Origin: Epiperipatus broadwayi
Lineage: Eukaryota; Onychophora; Udeonychophora; Euonychophora; Peripatidae
Direction: 5' to 3'
Length of the DNA: 64,000 bases
Assembly (NCBI GenBank): GCA_028023455.1
Contig: JAQFVV010006312.1
Location: 2,519,898-2,583,897, forward strand
Part shown: piece after piece, positions 24,544 through 34,399 of the stretch
How the letters are laid out: every line of letters starts with the position of its first letter
Position numbering within the stretch: position 1 is the stretch's first letter
Position numbers and translations under genes: made by a program
Notes under the pieces: model-generated
The model's input: only the letters and a program-made list of their open reading frames with translations
Databases searched by the model: none
What the model was told of the DNA's origin: nothing

Positions 24544-26580
24544 TTTTCTCAATATTTTATTAAATATATATTTTATGTAAATCCTGGTTTGTTTGAATTA
24601 TTATTTTCTAATTAATACTTAGAATTATTTTCTTTAGCTAATAACTTAGCATTAATAAATATAAACTTTAATAAATGTAATTCTTGGGCCACTCTGATCG
24701 CGATCATCATCATCAGTCTGATCTTATGCTCTACCACTTTGCTTCTGGGTCTGGAATTAAAATAATTGTATTGTATCATCAGGATTGTTGTTCATTGGGT
24801 CAGAGATTCGAAGAATAGGCAAATAGGTTAGAATTCAGGATTGCTCCAGATCTGGGTATCTCGAGCATGATCAGATTCGAAGTAATTTTGCTTAGAATTT
24901 GAATCTTGTTAAGTGAGCATACTATTTTGACCGGTACAATATATATATATCTATAAATCTTTTTTTATCTGATTACATATAAATTTTGTATTTATTGCTG
25001 CACTTAAATATTTGCTTACTTATTTAAATCAATATTACTAATAGAAATAATTTCATTAGCTCAGAATTGATGATCTATTTGCTTATCTTGTCTCGTTACA
25101 AAAATCTTAATAGATTTTATTTTATCATTAGTCAAAATGATCTATCTTAATTACCTTCTTAAATTTCTTTGAAGTGGAGATCATAAATTTTATTAACTAG
25201 TAGAGAACTGGATATTATCTTCGGCTTAGATAACTGCCAATTATTGTCATATATAGTTTAATTTGTACAAAGTCTATTTTATATCTGATTGGAGATTTAG
25301 GTAGATGAATAATCTCAATGATTGTAAGTCCATAAATATCCTATAGAAACCTAGGGTATATTTTATCTAATGTGATTGGGTACTGCAAAAATATGAAGTT
25401 ATCTAAGGGAATTTATTGATAATATATTTTTGGGAAGTGTTTCATTTTAGAATATAACTGAAGCAATAATTGCATATCAATCTAATGTAGGGCAGAAATG
25501 AAGTGCTTCTATTATGTTTAAATGTTTTATTAAAATAGATGTAAAAATTGAGTAAAGGTTTATTTTATTTAAACGTAACTAGTGTGTAGACTTATAAAAT
25601 GTTTTCCAAAATGTAATTATAATTATTTAGAAACTAGTCGATTTAAATAAAATATCATTAGATATTGAAATAAATTTGAATTAATATAAATAATATTAAA
25701 ATTCATAAAGTATGTCAAGATTTAGTTAGTTATTGATTCAAATTGAGTTTCATTCAACTATCGATCAAATAGATATCTTAAGCATATATCATTGTTTAGA
25801 GCAATGATATGTGATTTCACTGCTTATTGCAGTTTACTGTAAGGAGTAACTTGCAACACAATAATTCCTACCAAGGTTAGCCCACTTATTAAATCAAGTT
25901 CATCATGAAATTTACACTAATAATAGGAATGATATTTAATTATTATTGACATGCATAGATATGTACAATACATATGTTTATTTAAATTAGCAGTTAATTA
26001 AAGAAGTCATAATAAATTATTGTTTTATAATGAATCATTTAGTACAACAAATATTATAGGAAATGATATTTTATATATACACTATTTGATAAGCTTTAAT
26101 AGATTGTTATATACTCTAAACTGAACAATAGTATGACATAATCAGAAGTTATGTGACTTGGAGATGACCTGATGACAAGTTGGGTAGCTAGGAAACTGAA
26201 TATTAAAATAAAACTATGATTGATCATTTTATTTTTTCTATTAATGAAATGTATTTAACAATGGGCAGCCACATCAATCTAACCAGAAATGAAATCTTAG
26301 TGGATCGCAAAACCTAGACACAGACTGTATGAAGGCAAAAAACTTTTAGAAATCTTTCTTGTTGACTACAATACATCTGCTATCATGAAATAACAGCAAT
26401 TGAGTTAAAATTTCAAGCACAAAAATGGAATCTTTTATTTGAATTACAGGAGTTTTATTTAAATCAAGTACTGCAATATAAATTTTATCAAATTTAGCAA
26501 AAAAAATTATGAAATGAAAATTAAGAACAATTTATAGATTTTCATAATAACTAGATTATTTTCTGATATTTTAAAATCTT
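22990..26580. other. AT-rich intergenic DNA
   Basis: No gene supported. Slightly GC-richer patches at 23,640-23,900 and 24,680-24,900 have only short, domain-free ORFs. An AT microsatellite hairpin lies at 24.45-24.54 kb (listed separately). Confidence 0.45.
24449..24541. repeat. (AT)n hairpin with GAAACAATTAT arms
   Basis: GAAACAATTAT at about 24,449 and its complement ATAATTGTTTC at about 24,497 flank one AT run, and a second AT run follows. Probably a small foldback formed around a dinucleotide repeat. Confidence 0.75.
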
Positions 26581-26824
26581 GTCAGTTCAGTATTCATAAA
26601 TTTTGTGCCTTTGGTTCTTTAATAACCATAGCCACCACTATCCGATTAGGCAGGATTGGTGTTAAATCACTTAACATCACATGATCAACATTTCTTATGC
26701 TTGCTCATAACTGTTATTAAAACAGGAAAAACTCTTCATACAGTAGTGTCACTCAGTGCAAGCCCAAGTAATCAATGGATGCCAGAAGGCTTGTGCATAA
26801 AATCCCTATTTAGTACCTACTCAG

Positions 26825-26881
26825 CCAATATCCCCATACTAGTTTCTAGCTTGTGTTCTTCATTAGTGAGGAGCCTTGGAT
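26825..26881 (-). ncRNA. Degenerate hammerhead, HHR-A unit 1
   Basis: Helix I strands and GAAAC are present, and the cleavage triplet is GTA. The core reads CTAATGA instead of CTGATGA, losing the essential G5, and helix II is eroded (GAACACAAGCT). Predicted inactive. Confidence 0.75.
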
Positions 26882-27577
26882 CTGAGACCACTGCACATAG
26901 ATCTTAGGATCTAATGCAATCCTCAAGCAATCACCTTTCATTTCTACTTAACTACAAAACTATGAAAATAAAATTGAAAATACAATAATATTTTCAATCT
27001 AAGCTCATTAGCTTATATAGTCATATAGGTCTGAACTCAGTTCAGTATTCATATATTTTGGTGCCTTTGGTTCTTTAATAATCATAGCCACCACTATCCT
27101 ATTAGGCAGGATTGGTATTAAATCAATAAACATCACATGATCAACATTTCTTATGCTTGCTCATAACTGTTATTAAAACAAGCAAAACTCTTCATACAGT
27201 AGTGCCATTCAGTGCAAGCCAGAGTAATCAATGGATGCCAGAAGGCTTGTGCATAAATCTCTATCCAGTGCCTACTCATCCAATATCCCCAGACTAGTTT
27301 CTGCCTGTTTTAGAAATGGTGATCATGTGATGTTTAGTGGTTTTACACCAATCATGCCTAATAGGATAGTGGTGGCTATGGCTATTAATGGACCAAAGAC
27401 ACCAAAATTATCGGTACTGACTTGAGTTCAGACTTATATGACTATATAAGATAATGAGCTTAGATTGAAAATATTATTGTGTTTTCAATTTTTTCATAGT
27501 TTTGTAGTTAAGTAAAAATGAATGGTGGCTGCTGGAGGTTTGCATTAGATCCTAAGATCTAGCTGCAGTGCTCTCAG

Positions 27578-27636
27578 ATCCAAGGCTCCTTACTGACAAA
27601 GGCCATAAGCCAGAAACTAGTCTAGGCATATTGGAT
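27578..27636 (+). ncRNA. Degenerate hammerhead, HHR-A unit 3
   Basis: Outer helix ATCCAA/TTGGAT, helix II GGC/GCC, GAAAC and GTC are all kept, but the core is CTGACAA (27,593-27,599), losing the catalytic G8, and helix I 3' strand is TAGGCA. Predicted inactive. The same CTGACAA change is seen in the copy at 29.0 kb. Confidence 0.8.
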
Positions 27637-28249
27637 GAGTAGACACTAGATAGGGATTTTATGCAAAAGCCTTCTGGCATCCATTGATTACTCATGTTTG
27701 CACTGAGTAGCACTACTGTATGGAGAGTTTTGCCTGTTTTAATACATAAGTTAATAAAAGTCATTATTTTTTGATAGAAATTACCATAAAAACAGGAAAT
27801 ATAGACAGAATAAATAAAAAATGTATTTACAAAAGCTGAAAGTAAAACTTGATTAATGTTCTATTGGTATTTTACAAATTAGGAAAATAGGTTGTACTGA
27901 AATAAAAAAATTTTTTTTCTAAGAACAAATAATTATTATTTGAATGAAATATAAAGAAAACTTGTATTGCTTTTTAATATTATAGAAAATATATTAGATT
28001 AATTATTATTAGACCTAGCTCTGTAAATAAATGACTGAGAGACAATATATTAGACTGGTTATTATTAGATTTAACTCTGTAAATAAATGAATGATATCAA
28101 TTTAAATATAGGATAAGAAAAAGTAGAAATTGGGAAAGTTGACAAATCTTGCAGATAAAGATGTACAATTTGATTATGTCTGTGGTGATAATTAGACTAT
28201 TTCTATCTTGTAGTTAAAATTGTTAAATGATTTTTAAAAAAATTCAAAT

Positions 28250-28695
28250 TTTTTTTATATTTTTCAATATACATTCAACTATTAATAATAAATAATACAC
28301 TGGTTAATATAAAATAATACTTTGAATAAATATTATTTTTCTTTTTTCTTTAAATGTTACTGACTAACAAATATTGGCATGGTAATTAAACCACTGATAT
28401 ATAGATTCATCAATACTAAATCTAAGGCAATGTTATAACCAATTAGACTTTTGGCAAAGTAGTTTAGTTGGTTAGAACATCACTTTAATTCAATATTACT
28501 GAATCCAAAAGTCACCGAGTCACTTCCTGTGCAAGTTAGACTACTGATCAGGCCAGCAATATCTGAAAAAGAGAGAAAACATTACTATTTGAAATAATAT
28601 GTTCTATACTAACTTATATTATTACTAAAAGTTGAAAGAATTTAGGAAGATGGAAATAAAGTTGAACATTTCTAAAAACAATAATGCTAATCCAA
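28250..28695. mobile_element. Degenerate palindromic SINE-D copy
   Basis: The right half carries AGTTTAGTTGGTTAGAACATC (A-box region), GATCAGGCCAGCAATATCTGAA and an AATAAAGTTGAACATTTCT end, matching SINE-D at 8.4-8.9 kb. The left half carries the inverted AT-rich end (ACATTCAACTATTAATAATA). More diverged than the 8.4-kb copy. Confidence 0.6.
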
Positions 28696-28797
28696 CACAT
28701 AGCTGTTAATTAAAAGATGTATTTTTAGTGAATGCAATGATGATAGTAAATATGAAATAGAAAATAAAAAAATTTTGTGAAAGAATGTGGATTTGTG

Positions 28798-29158
28798 ATA
28801 AACCACTAGACATCACATGATCACTATCTCTTATACTAGCACATAATTGTTATTAAACAAGGCAAAACTCTCTCTATACAGTAGTGCCAACCTGTGCCAA
28901 CCAGAGTAATCAATGGATGCCAGAAGATTTGTGCATAAAATCCCTATCTAGTGTCTACTCATCCAATATCACCAGACTAGTTTCTGGCTTGTGGCCCAAG
29001 GCTCCTCACTGACAAAGGCCACAAGCTAGAAACTAGTCTGGGGATATTGGATGAGTAGGCACTAGATATGGATTTTATGCACAAGCTTTCAGGCATCCAT
29101 TGATTACTCTGGTTAGCACAGATTGGCACTACTGTATGGAGAGAGTTTTGCCTTGTTT
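28798..29158. mobile_element. HHR-A foldback with perfect 14-bp TSD
   Basis: Flanked by identical 14-bp repeats AATGTGGATTTGTG at 28,784-28,797 and 29,159-29,172. The element starts with the outer end (ACCACTAGACATCACATGATC), passes the inner terminus and continues as two inverted arms. Only the left side has the outer extension, so the insertion is asymmetric: palindrome plus one tail. The right arm keeps a nearly complete hammerhead with a mutated core. No coding content. Confidence 0.9.
28996..29050 (+). ncRNA. Near-complete hammerhead with CTGACAA core, HHR-A
   Basis: Pairings kept: outer CCAA/TTGG, inner TCCTCA/TGGGGA, helix II GGC/GCT (one G.T pair), GAAAC, TA loop and GTC. The core at 29,009-29,015 is CTGACAA rather than CTGATGA, so G8 is lost and cleavage is not expected. 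Facing it in the left arm is only the 3' half of an inverted hammerhead. Confidence 0.8.
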
Positions 29159-29923
29159 AATGTGGATTTGTGCTATAAATGCAGTATAAAAATATATATA
29201 TGTGTGGTTCAATGGTTATTTTTAGAAGTTAAATGCATCATTAAATGTATCTCATGGAAATTGGTATCAGAATGATGAAATATAAGCTTTCTAATAGCCA
29301 ATGTATTCTGACTATTTCTTCATCTTCTATAAAAACAAATAGCAAAAGAGAAGGCAATACCCCCTAGGCATTTATAATTTTTCTTCAACAATTACAAATT
29401 CTATTACTAACAACTTATTGCTAAAATTGTTATTAAAACTAATATCATTATTGATAAATTTAAAGTAAACTTTATTAATATCACATAGAATACAAAGTTC
29501 ACATTAATGTCACATAGGTATTAATAATTGATTAGTTGCTTAGTAGTCAAATAAATAAAATATTAATATTTGTATCATAATTGAGAATTTTTATCATTAT
29601 TATAAAAGTTATATTTAAAAAACTTCTATTATTATTTATTATACTACTGCAAACTGTCACTGTTAATAATGCTATTACTTTTTTAAAAAATTGAAAATTA
29701 AATGTATTGTTATACAGAGTATTTCTCTGGTTTATTTTTGCTCAAATTTTGATAAACTTAATTATTAAAAGAGATAAAAGTTTAAAGTTATTTAGTATTA
29801 CATTGTATTAAACAATTCAAAATACAGCAAAACTCTCCATATAGTAGTGCCATCTTGTGCTAACAAGAGCAATCAATGGATGCCAGAAGGCTTGTGCATA
29901 AAATCCCTATCTAGTGCCTACTC

Positions 29924-29982
29924 ATCCAATATCCCCAGACTAGTTTCTGGCTTGTGGCCTTCATCAGTGAGGAGCCTTGGAT
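29924..29982 (-). ncRNA. Hammerhead ribozyme, HHR-A, fully intact
   Basis: On the minus strand: CTGATGA (29,961-29,967), helix II GGC/GCC with loop CACAA, GAAAC (29,943-29,947), 2-nt TA helix III loop and cleavage triplet GTC (29,938-29,940). Inner helix I is TCCTCA (29,968-29,973) with TGGGGA (29,932-29,937). Outer helix I is ATCCAA (29,977-29,982) with TTGGAT (29,924-29,929), separated by an internal loop. This is the architecture of minimal type I hammerheads found in animal retrozymes and Penelope-like elements, where helix I and loop 2 contact each other. The A.A at position 10.1/11.1 is unusual. Confidence 0.88.
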
Positions 29983-30010
29983 TGGAGAGCACTGCACCTA
30001 GATCTTAGGA

Positions 30011-30060
30011 TCCTCACTGATGAAGGCCACAAGCCAGAAACTAGTCTGGGGATATTGGAT
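30011..30060 (+). ncRNA. Hammerhead ribozyme, HHR-A, intact core, outer helix lost
   Basis: CTGATGA at 30,017-30,023, GAAAC at 30,037-30,041, GTC at 30,044-30,046, TCCTCA (30,011-30,016) paired with TGGGGA (30,047-30,052). The upstream outer-helix strand ATCCAA is replaced by the palindrome junction, so the peripheral part of helix I cannot form as in the minus-strand copy. Confidence 0.85.
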
Positions 30061-30789
30061 GAGTAGGCACTAGATAGGGATTTTATGCACAAGCCTTCTG
30101 GCATCCATTGATTGCTCTTGTTAGCACAAGATGGCACTACTATATGGAGAGTTTTGCTGTATTTTGAATTGTTTAATAACAATTATTGTGCTAGTATGAG
30201 ATAGTGATCATGTGATGTTGAGTGGTATTACATTGTAACTATAGATTACTATTGGGATATATAATTTTACCTTATTTTTTTAAAAAAAAAAAACAGAATC
30301 TAATTAGTTACCGCTTTGATTATTCTTTCCAGAACCTAGAATAGAATATTGAAAAAAAAAAAATTAAATAATTATGCAAAATTTATTACTTTTATATACT
30401 AGTAAACATCCAAACAGTATTATGATTTATATGAGATCTGATATTTATAATTATAAAATAATTCTGTTTCTATTTTAAAACTTTATTATACATTCCATAT
30501 GTCAACAGTTTCTGACTTTGTTTGATTGAAACAGATTGATGGATGATGTTCTGGTGTAATGAGTAATAGTAGAATAATATATTGAATATAAATAATACTA
30601 TTTTTTATCATATCTTGATTTTTTATGTTTTTACTTTTGAGTGATTTTTCACTGTATAAAAGAAGTAATCATATTTTTTTCTATCGAGTCATATTTTAAT
30701 TAAGATATATATGAGATATTTTTGTAAGAAGTTTTTTTAATTTTTATCATAGTTTTTATTGATGAAGCACACGGTTTATATTAGTTTAG

Positions 30790-30905
30790 ATGGATAGAAC
30801 TTATTACATATATGCATATGATATCTTTTAGGTAATAGAATGTTAATAGTGCATATATATTATATTACAAATCAGTCAATACACACACACACCCACAAAT
30901 ATATA
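30790..30905 (-). pseudogene. LINE 3' terminal scrap
   Basis: On the minus strand it matches the 3' end of the LINE at 10.89-12.3 kb: ACTATTAAC, TACCTAAAAGATAT and TAAGTTCTATCCATCTAAAC correspond to blocks of that element, next to a CA/TA microsatellite. Severely 5' truncated. Confidence 0.5.
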
Positions 30906-31106
30906 TATATATATATATATAACAACACAATAATACAATAAGTGATACACTTTAATTAATACTAGTACTTTCAATTATATTCATACACATTTTTAACTAA
31001 ACTGAATTAATTTCAAAATGGAGTAAAACAACATTAACCGGTAACCACATTTCGATTTATATATCCCATAATTCACTAATCTTTATATTCATTTATTGTC
31101 TGTTTA

Positions 31107-31490
31107 TTATAGTATTTTTATAAAGTTAATAAAAAGTGCCTCTTTGATTTTATTATTATTTTTATTTAAAATCTTAAATCTTTTCATATCAAAATTAAAT
31201 TTACATTTACAATTTCTATCATGATCATAAAACACTGATTCCATAAATAGTTCACCTTTATTTTTTTTATCTCTTTGAATTATATTCAATACTCTTTTAT
31301 ATAAAAACTTATGTTCTTTAACTCTTTTTTCAATACTACATCTCAACTCCCCAATATATGAAGCATTACATCCACAAAAAATTTGATAATCTATATTATT
31401 CACTCCATCCTTAGATAATTTACTCTTGGAATTATTAACCATCTTATTCAAATTATATGAACCATATATTCCAGTATAAATCGTTTTCAA
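31107..31490 (-). pseudogene. GIY-YIG endonuclease fragment of a Penelope-like element
   Basis: A 127-codon open frame. Residues 33-61 give the N-terminal half of a GIY-YIG nuclease: IDYQIFCGCNASYIGE, then RVKEHK. Tyr35, Tyr45, Gly47 and His60 fit the family's GIY...YIG and R..EH positions. The nuclease nicks DNA during PLE insertion. A Lys/Asn-rich tail follows. The ATG is not a natural start: the frame continues upstream as linker in other frames (31,500-31,790). The RT is missing from this arm, so it is an inactive remnant, although this ORF itself remains open. Confidence 0.75.
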
Positions 31491-31869
31491 AAATTCGACT
31501 TGATTATTATTAGAAAAAGGTAAGGGGAATCCATTTCATAATATTAATGCACTTCTCAATATTATTGTCTGATAAATTTTCTTTATATTAAAACCAAGGA
31601 CATAACAATTCATTTACATAAATCTCAATATTTTTCCTTTTATCATATGAAAATTTACACAACATATTATTTCTATGCAAAAAGACTTAAAAACAGCCAT
31701 TTTATAATTATGCAGCAATTTAAAAAAATATGAAATATAACCACTTGTTTGTATAGGCTTAATAAACAATTTATAATCAATAACATTATTATACTACTTT
31801 AAACTAATATTACATTTATTGAACTAAATATTATTGCTTTGTTTAATAGTAGTTTTTAAAAAATAAAAA

Positions 31870-32790
31870 ATGATGGCCTATCATATTCCCAATGGTTTCA
31901 CAATTATGCAGTTTTATTTTATCTTATTATGAACAGAATATTTTAAATAAATTAATGTTAAATAATGATATTAAAATATATACATGTGGATGATATATTT
32001 TTGTGTGCTTCTTCAAAAGTAAATGCACAAGTTTTAATGAATTTAATAAATTAGGAGGTCTTAAATGGACTATGGTAAAGGAATGTCATAATAGTTTAAA
32101 GTAATTGGATTTGATTGTTTCAAGAAATAATTTAATTATAAATTGTTTGATAAGCCTATACAAACAAGAGATTATATTCCATATTTTTCTAAAGTGTTGC
32201 ATAATTATGAAATGACTGTTTTTAAGTTGATTTTTTTTGCATAGAAATAATATGTTATGTAAATTTCCATATGATAAAAGGAAAAATATTAAGATTTATG
32301 TAAATGAATTGTTAAGTCCTTGGTTATGATATAAAAAAAAATTTATCAGACAATAATATTGAGAAGTGTATTAATGATATGAAAGGGATTCCATTAATTT
32401 TTGAAAAAGATTGATACTAGAATATATAATATTTTATTTTATGATTCATGTAATTTGAATAAGATGGTTAATAATTCTAAGAATAAATTATCTAAGGATT
32501 GAATGAGTAATATAATTTATCAAATTTTTTGTTGATGTATTGCTTCATTTATTGGGGAGTATATGTGTAGTATTGAAAAAAGAGTTAAAAAACATAAGTT
32601 GTTATATAAATGAGTATCAAATATAATTCAAAGAGATAAAAAGAATAAAGAATCAGTGTTTTATGATAATGATAGAAATTGTAAATGTAAATTTAATTTA
32701 AAAAGAATTAAGATTTTAAATCATGAAAAAAACTTAAAATGGCAATTTTTATTAATCATTATAAAAACATGATAATAAACAAACAATCTG
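31870..32790 (+). pseudogene. Penelope-like RT C-terminus plus GIY-YIG, decayed
   Basis: Near 31,890 the translation resembles the RT motif before the catalytic loop (IPMVSQL for IPMGSPL). At 31,983-32,000 HVDDIF corresponds to the catalytic YVDD-type motif, with the Asp-Asp pair retained. Downstream linker sequence is collinear with the minus-strand arm. Near 32,510-32,600 the GIY-YIG-like IYQIFC, FIGEY and KRVKKHK occur, interrupted by stops (TGA, TAG). RT would copy RNA into DNA at the target. Non-functional. Confidence 0.7.
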
Positions 32791-33228
32791 TGACTATTAA
32801 TGAATTATGAAATATGTACATTGACATGTGATTTCTGGTTGTTTTTTTTTATTCTATTTTGAAATTAAGTCACTTTAGTTGAAAATAATTAAGAACAAAT
32901 GAAAGTACTACTTTGACTAAAGTTATAGGCTTAACAAATTAATAGCTACAACTTTAAATTGTCTTAAAATATTTCTAATCATAAGATCCTAATGACTCAT
33001 TATAAATCGAAAGATTTCATGAACATTAGTGTGTAATAGAAATTGTGGACTTAATCAGTGAGATATTTAACAGCCTCATGCTCTCAAATATGCTTTAGAT
33101 TTGCCTATATAATTAAAAAGTAGATTGAAGATAAGAGTGGCAACTCTTGTCTTTTAAAGTCGTTAATTTTGTGTTAAGATTTGTAGAGATCCCTACTATC
33201 ATATTCAGGTGCATAGTTAAGGTGATAG

Positions 33229-33254
33229 CCTTAATATATATATATATATATATA
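33229..33254. repeat. (AT)n microsatellite
   Basis: AT dinucleotide run of about 26 bp. A CA/TA compound repeat follows at 33,532-33,560, and a C14 run lies near 33,795-33,808. Confidence 0.9.
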
Positions 33255-34399
33255 TTACTTATTTATTGTTATTTGGAATATAATTACATTTTTTATGTAT
33301 AGTAATACAAATAAAATGTCTGTTAATTAAAAACTATTGTAATAACAATATATATATATTAAAAACACACAATTACTTCTATTTATAGTAGAAATTATCT
33401 AAGCTTAAATTCCATATAAATTCTTGGGTGTTCAAACAAACTGAGATTTATTTTGTCTGCATCACAATCCATCAGATTTTTAACTTTGTTAATGTAGCTC
33501 TTTGAGAGATCTTAACTGTTAACACATTTACACACACACACACACATATATATATATATGTGTGATAAAAGATGAAATAAATTTTAAAAACCATTACTGC
33601 AAGACAGATGCCTCTCCGAAAGTTCTTCCCCTCAAAAAAAAAAAAAAAGCTCCAGAAGAAATTATTTTAATAACCAATTCTTAAGTAGTCTGAAAGATTA
33701 AGTTTAATCCTCTAGTTAAGAATTGATAATAATTTAGCAATACGTAATGGTATCTTGGTTGAATATTATCTGATTATCCTTCAGCCTCGTCCTCCCCCCC
33801 CCCCCCCCAAATCCTAAATTCACTTATAATTTGGAAAAAAATACTAAGCTTTACCTGATCTGTAAGAAAATTTAAAATTAATTACATTATTATGTGACAA
33901 TATATTAAAAAGCGACAAATATGTTGTATTTCGTATGTTTTAAGACTGGGGTAGATATCCAAGCAAAATATACTGCAAGAAAGATACATTTTGTTCTTTG
34001 TAGAATGTAGTATTATTTCTTTACTTTTCATATATCAATCTATAATATAGTTATTAAAAAAATCTTAATAATTATAGACTTTCACCAGGATAAAATGAGC
34101 ATCTTTTTTTAATGCGATTTTTTTTTAAATGTGTAAGTGATGTCCGATTTTGCAGTACCAACCAAACAATAATTATAAGTTTTTTGGTTACCTTACATAT
34201 ATATACATCTTGTGATAGGCTTACTATCTGCAATGCCCCAGTTTGAATTTGAAATCTATATTGAATAAAACTTGAACATTTCTTCATATCAAAAGAATAG
34301 ATAGTAAACGAATGTGTAATTATTTTTAAATAGAGATAAAATAGAAAAAGATATTTATCCTTTATGACTCTGACAAACATTACTTTATTGTTTTAATTA

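Larger units (their letters stand above)
26582..27752. mobile_element. HHR-A array: head-to-tail pair plus inverted third copy
   Basis: Three HHR-A units. Units 1 and 2 are on the minus strand in head-to-tail order. Equivalent landmarks (CCAATATCCCC) lie at 26,825 and 27,280, giving a 455-bp monomer. Unit 2 is cut inside its hammerhead near 27,305 and joins an inverted unit 3 on the + strand that runs to about 27,752. The body shared by all three (CCAAAGGCACCAAAA-type, TAGTGGTGGCTATG, GCTTAGATTGAAAATATTNTTG) is non-coding. All three hammerheads are damaged: unit 1 has CTAATGA, unit 2 is truncated, unit 3 has CTGACAA. A head-to-tail multimer is expected from reverse transcription of a circular or multimeric ribozyme RNA. 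The four short ORFs inside are not genes. Confidence 0.85.
29808..30224. mobile_element. HHR-A foldback carrying two intact hammerheads, 13-bp TSD
   Basis: Best-preserved palindrome of the family. Identical flanks GTATTACATTGTA lie at 29,795-29,807 and 30,225-30,237. Two arms of about 170 bp run from TACAGCAAAACTCTCC to its inverse, and meet near 29,990-30,005. To the right the outer tail (ATTGTGCTAGTATGAG, then GTGATCATGTGATG) is present only once. Each arm contains a full hammerhead core on opposite strands, at 29,924-29,982 (-) and 30,011-30,060 (+). RNA from either strand would carry one ribozyme. The antisense ORF spanning it is a by-product. Confidence 0.9.
31055..32820. mobile_element. 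Penelope-like element palindrome, RT and GIY-YIG remnants
   Basis: Two inverted arms, about 31,055-31,790 and 32,100-32,820, with a spacer that belongs to the + strand copy. The + copy, in order, holds an RT catalytic-motif remnant (HVDDIF near 31,983-32,000), a linker, and a GIY-YIG region near 32,500-32,600. The minus-strand copy lacks the RT part and retains linker plus GIY-YIG. This RT then GIY-YIG order is diagnostic of Penelope-like retroelements. Stops and frameshifts show both are dead. Inverted, truncated PLE copies are common in other animals. Confidence 0.8.

Noticed and set aside
24690-24730. Hammerhead core from CTGATGATGATGATC on the minus strand
   Set aside because: No GAAA or helix I; the match comes from an ATC microsatellite.
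26656-27764. Several 64-83 codon ORFs sharing peptides such as SNQWMPEGLCIKSL
   Set aside because: The shared peptides simply reflect HHR-A repeat DNA in the same frame; the family is non-coding and ribozyme-bearing.
29964-30182. 72-codon minus ORF across the best HHR-A palindrome
   Set aside because: Overlaps both hammerheads and one arm only; same repeat-derived peptide as other HHR-A copies.
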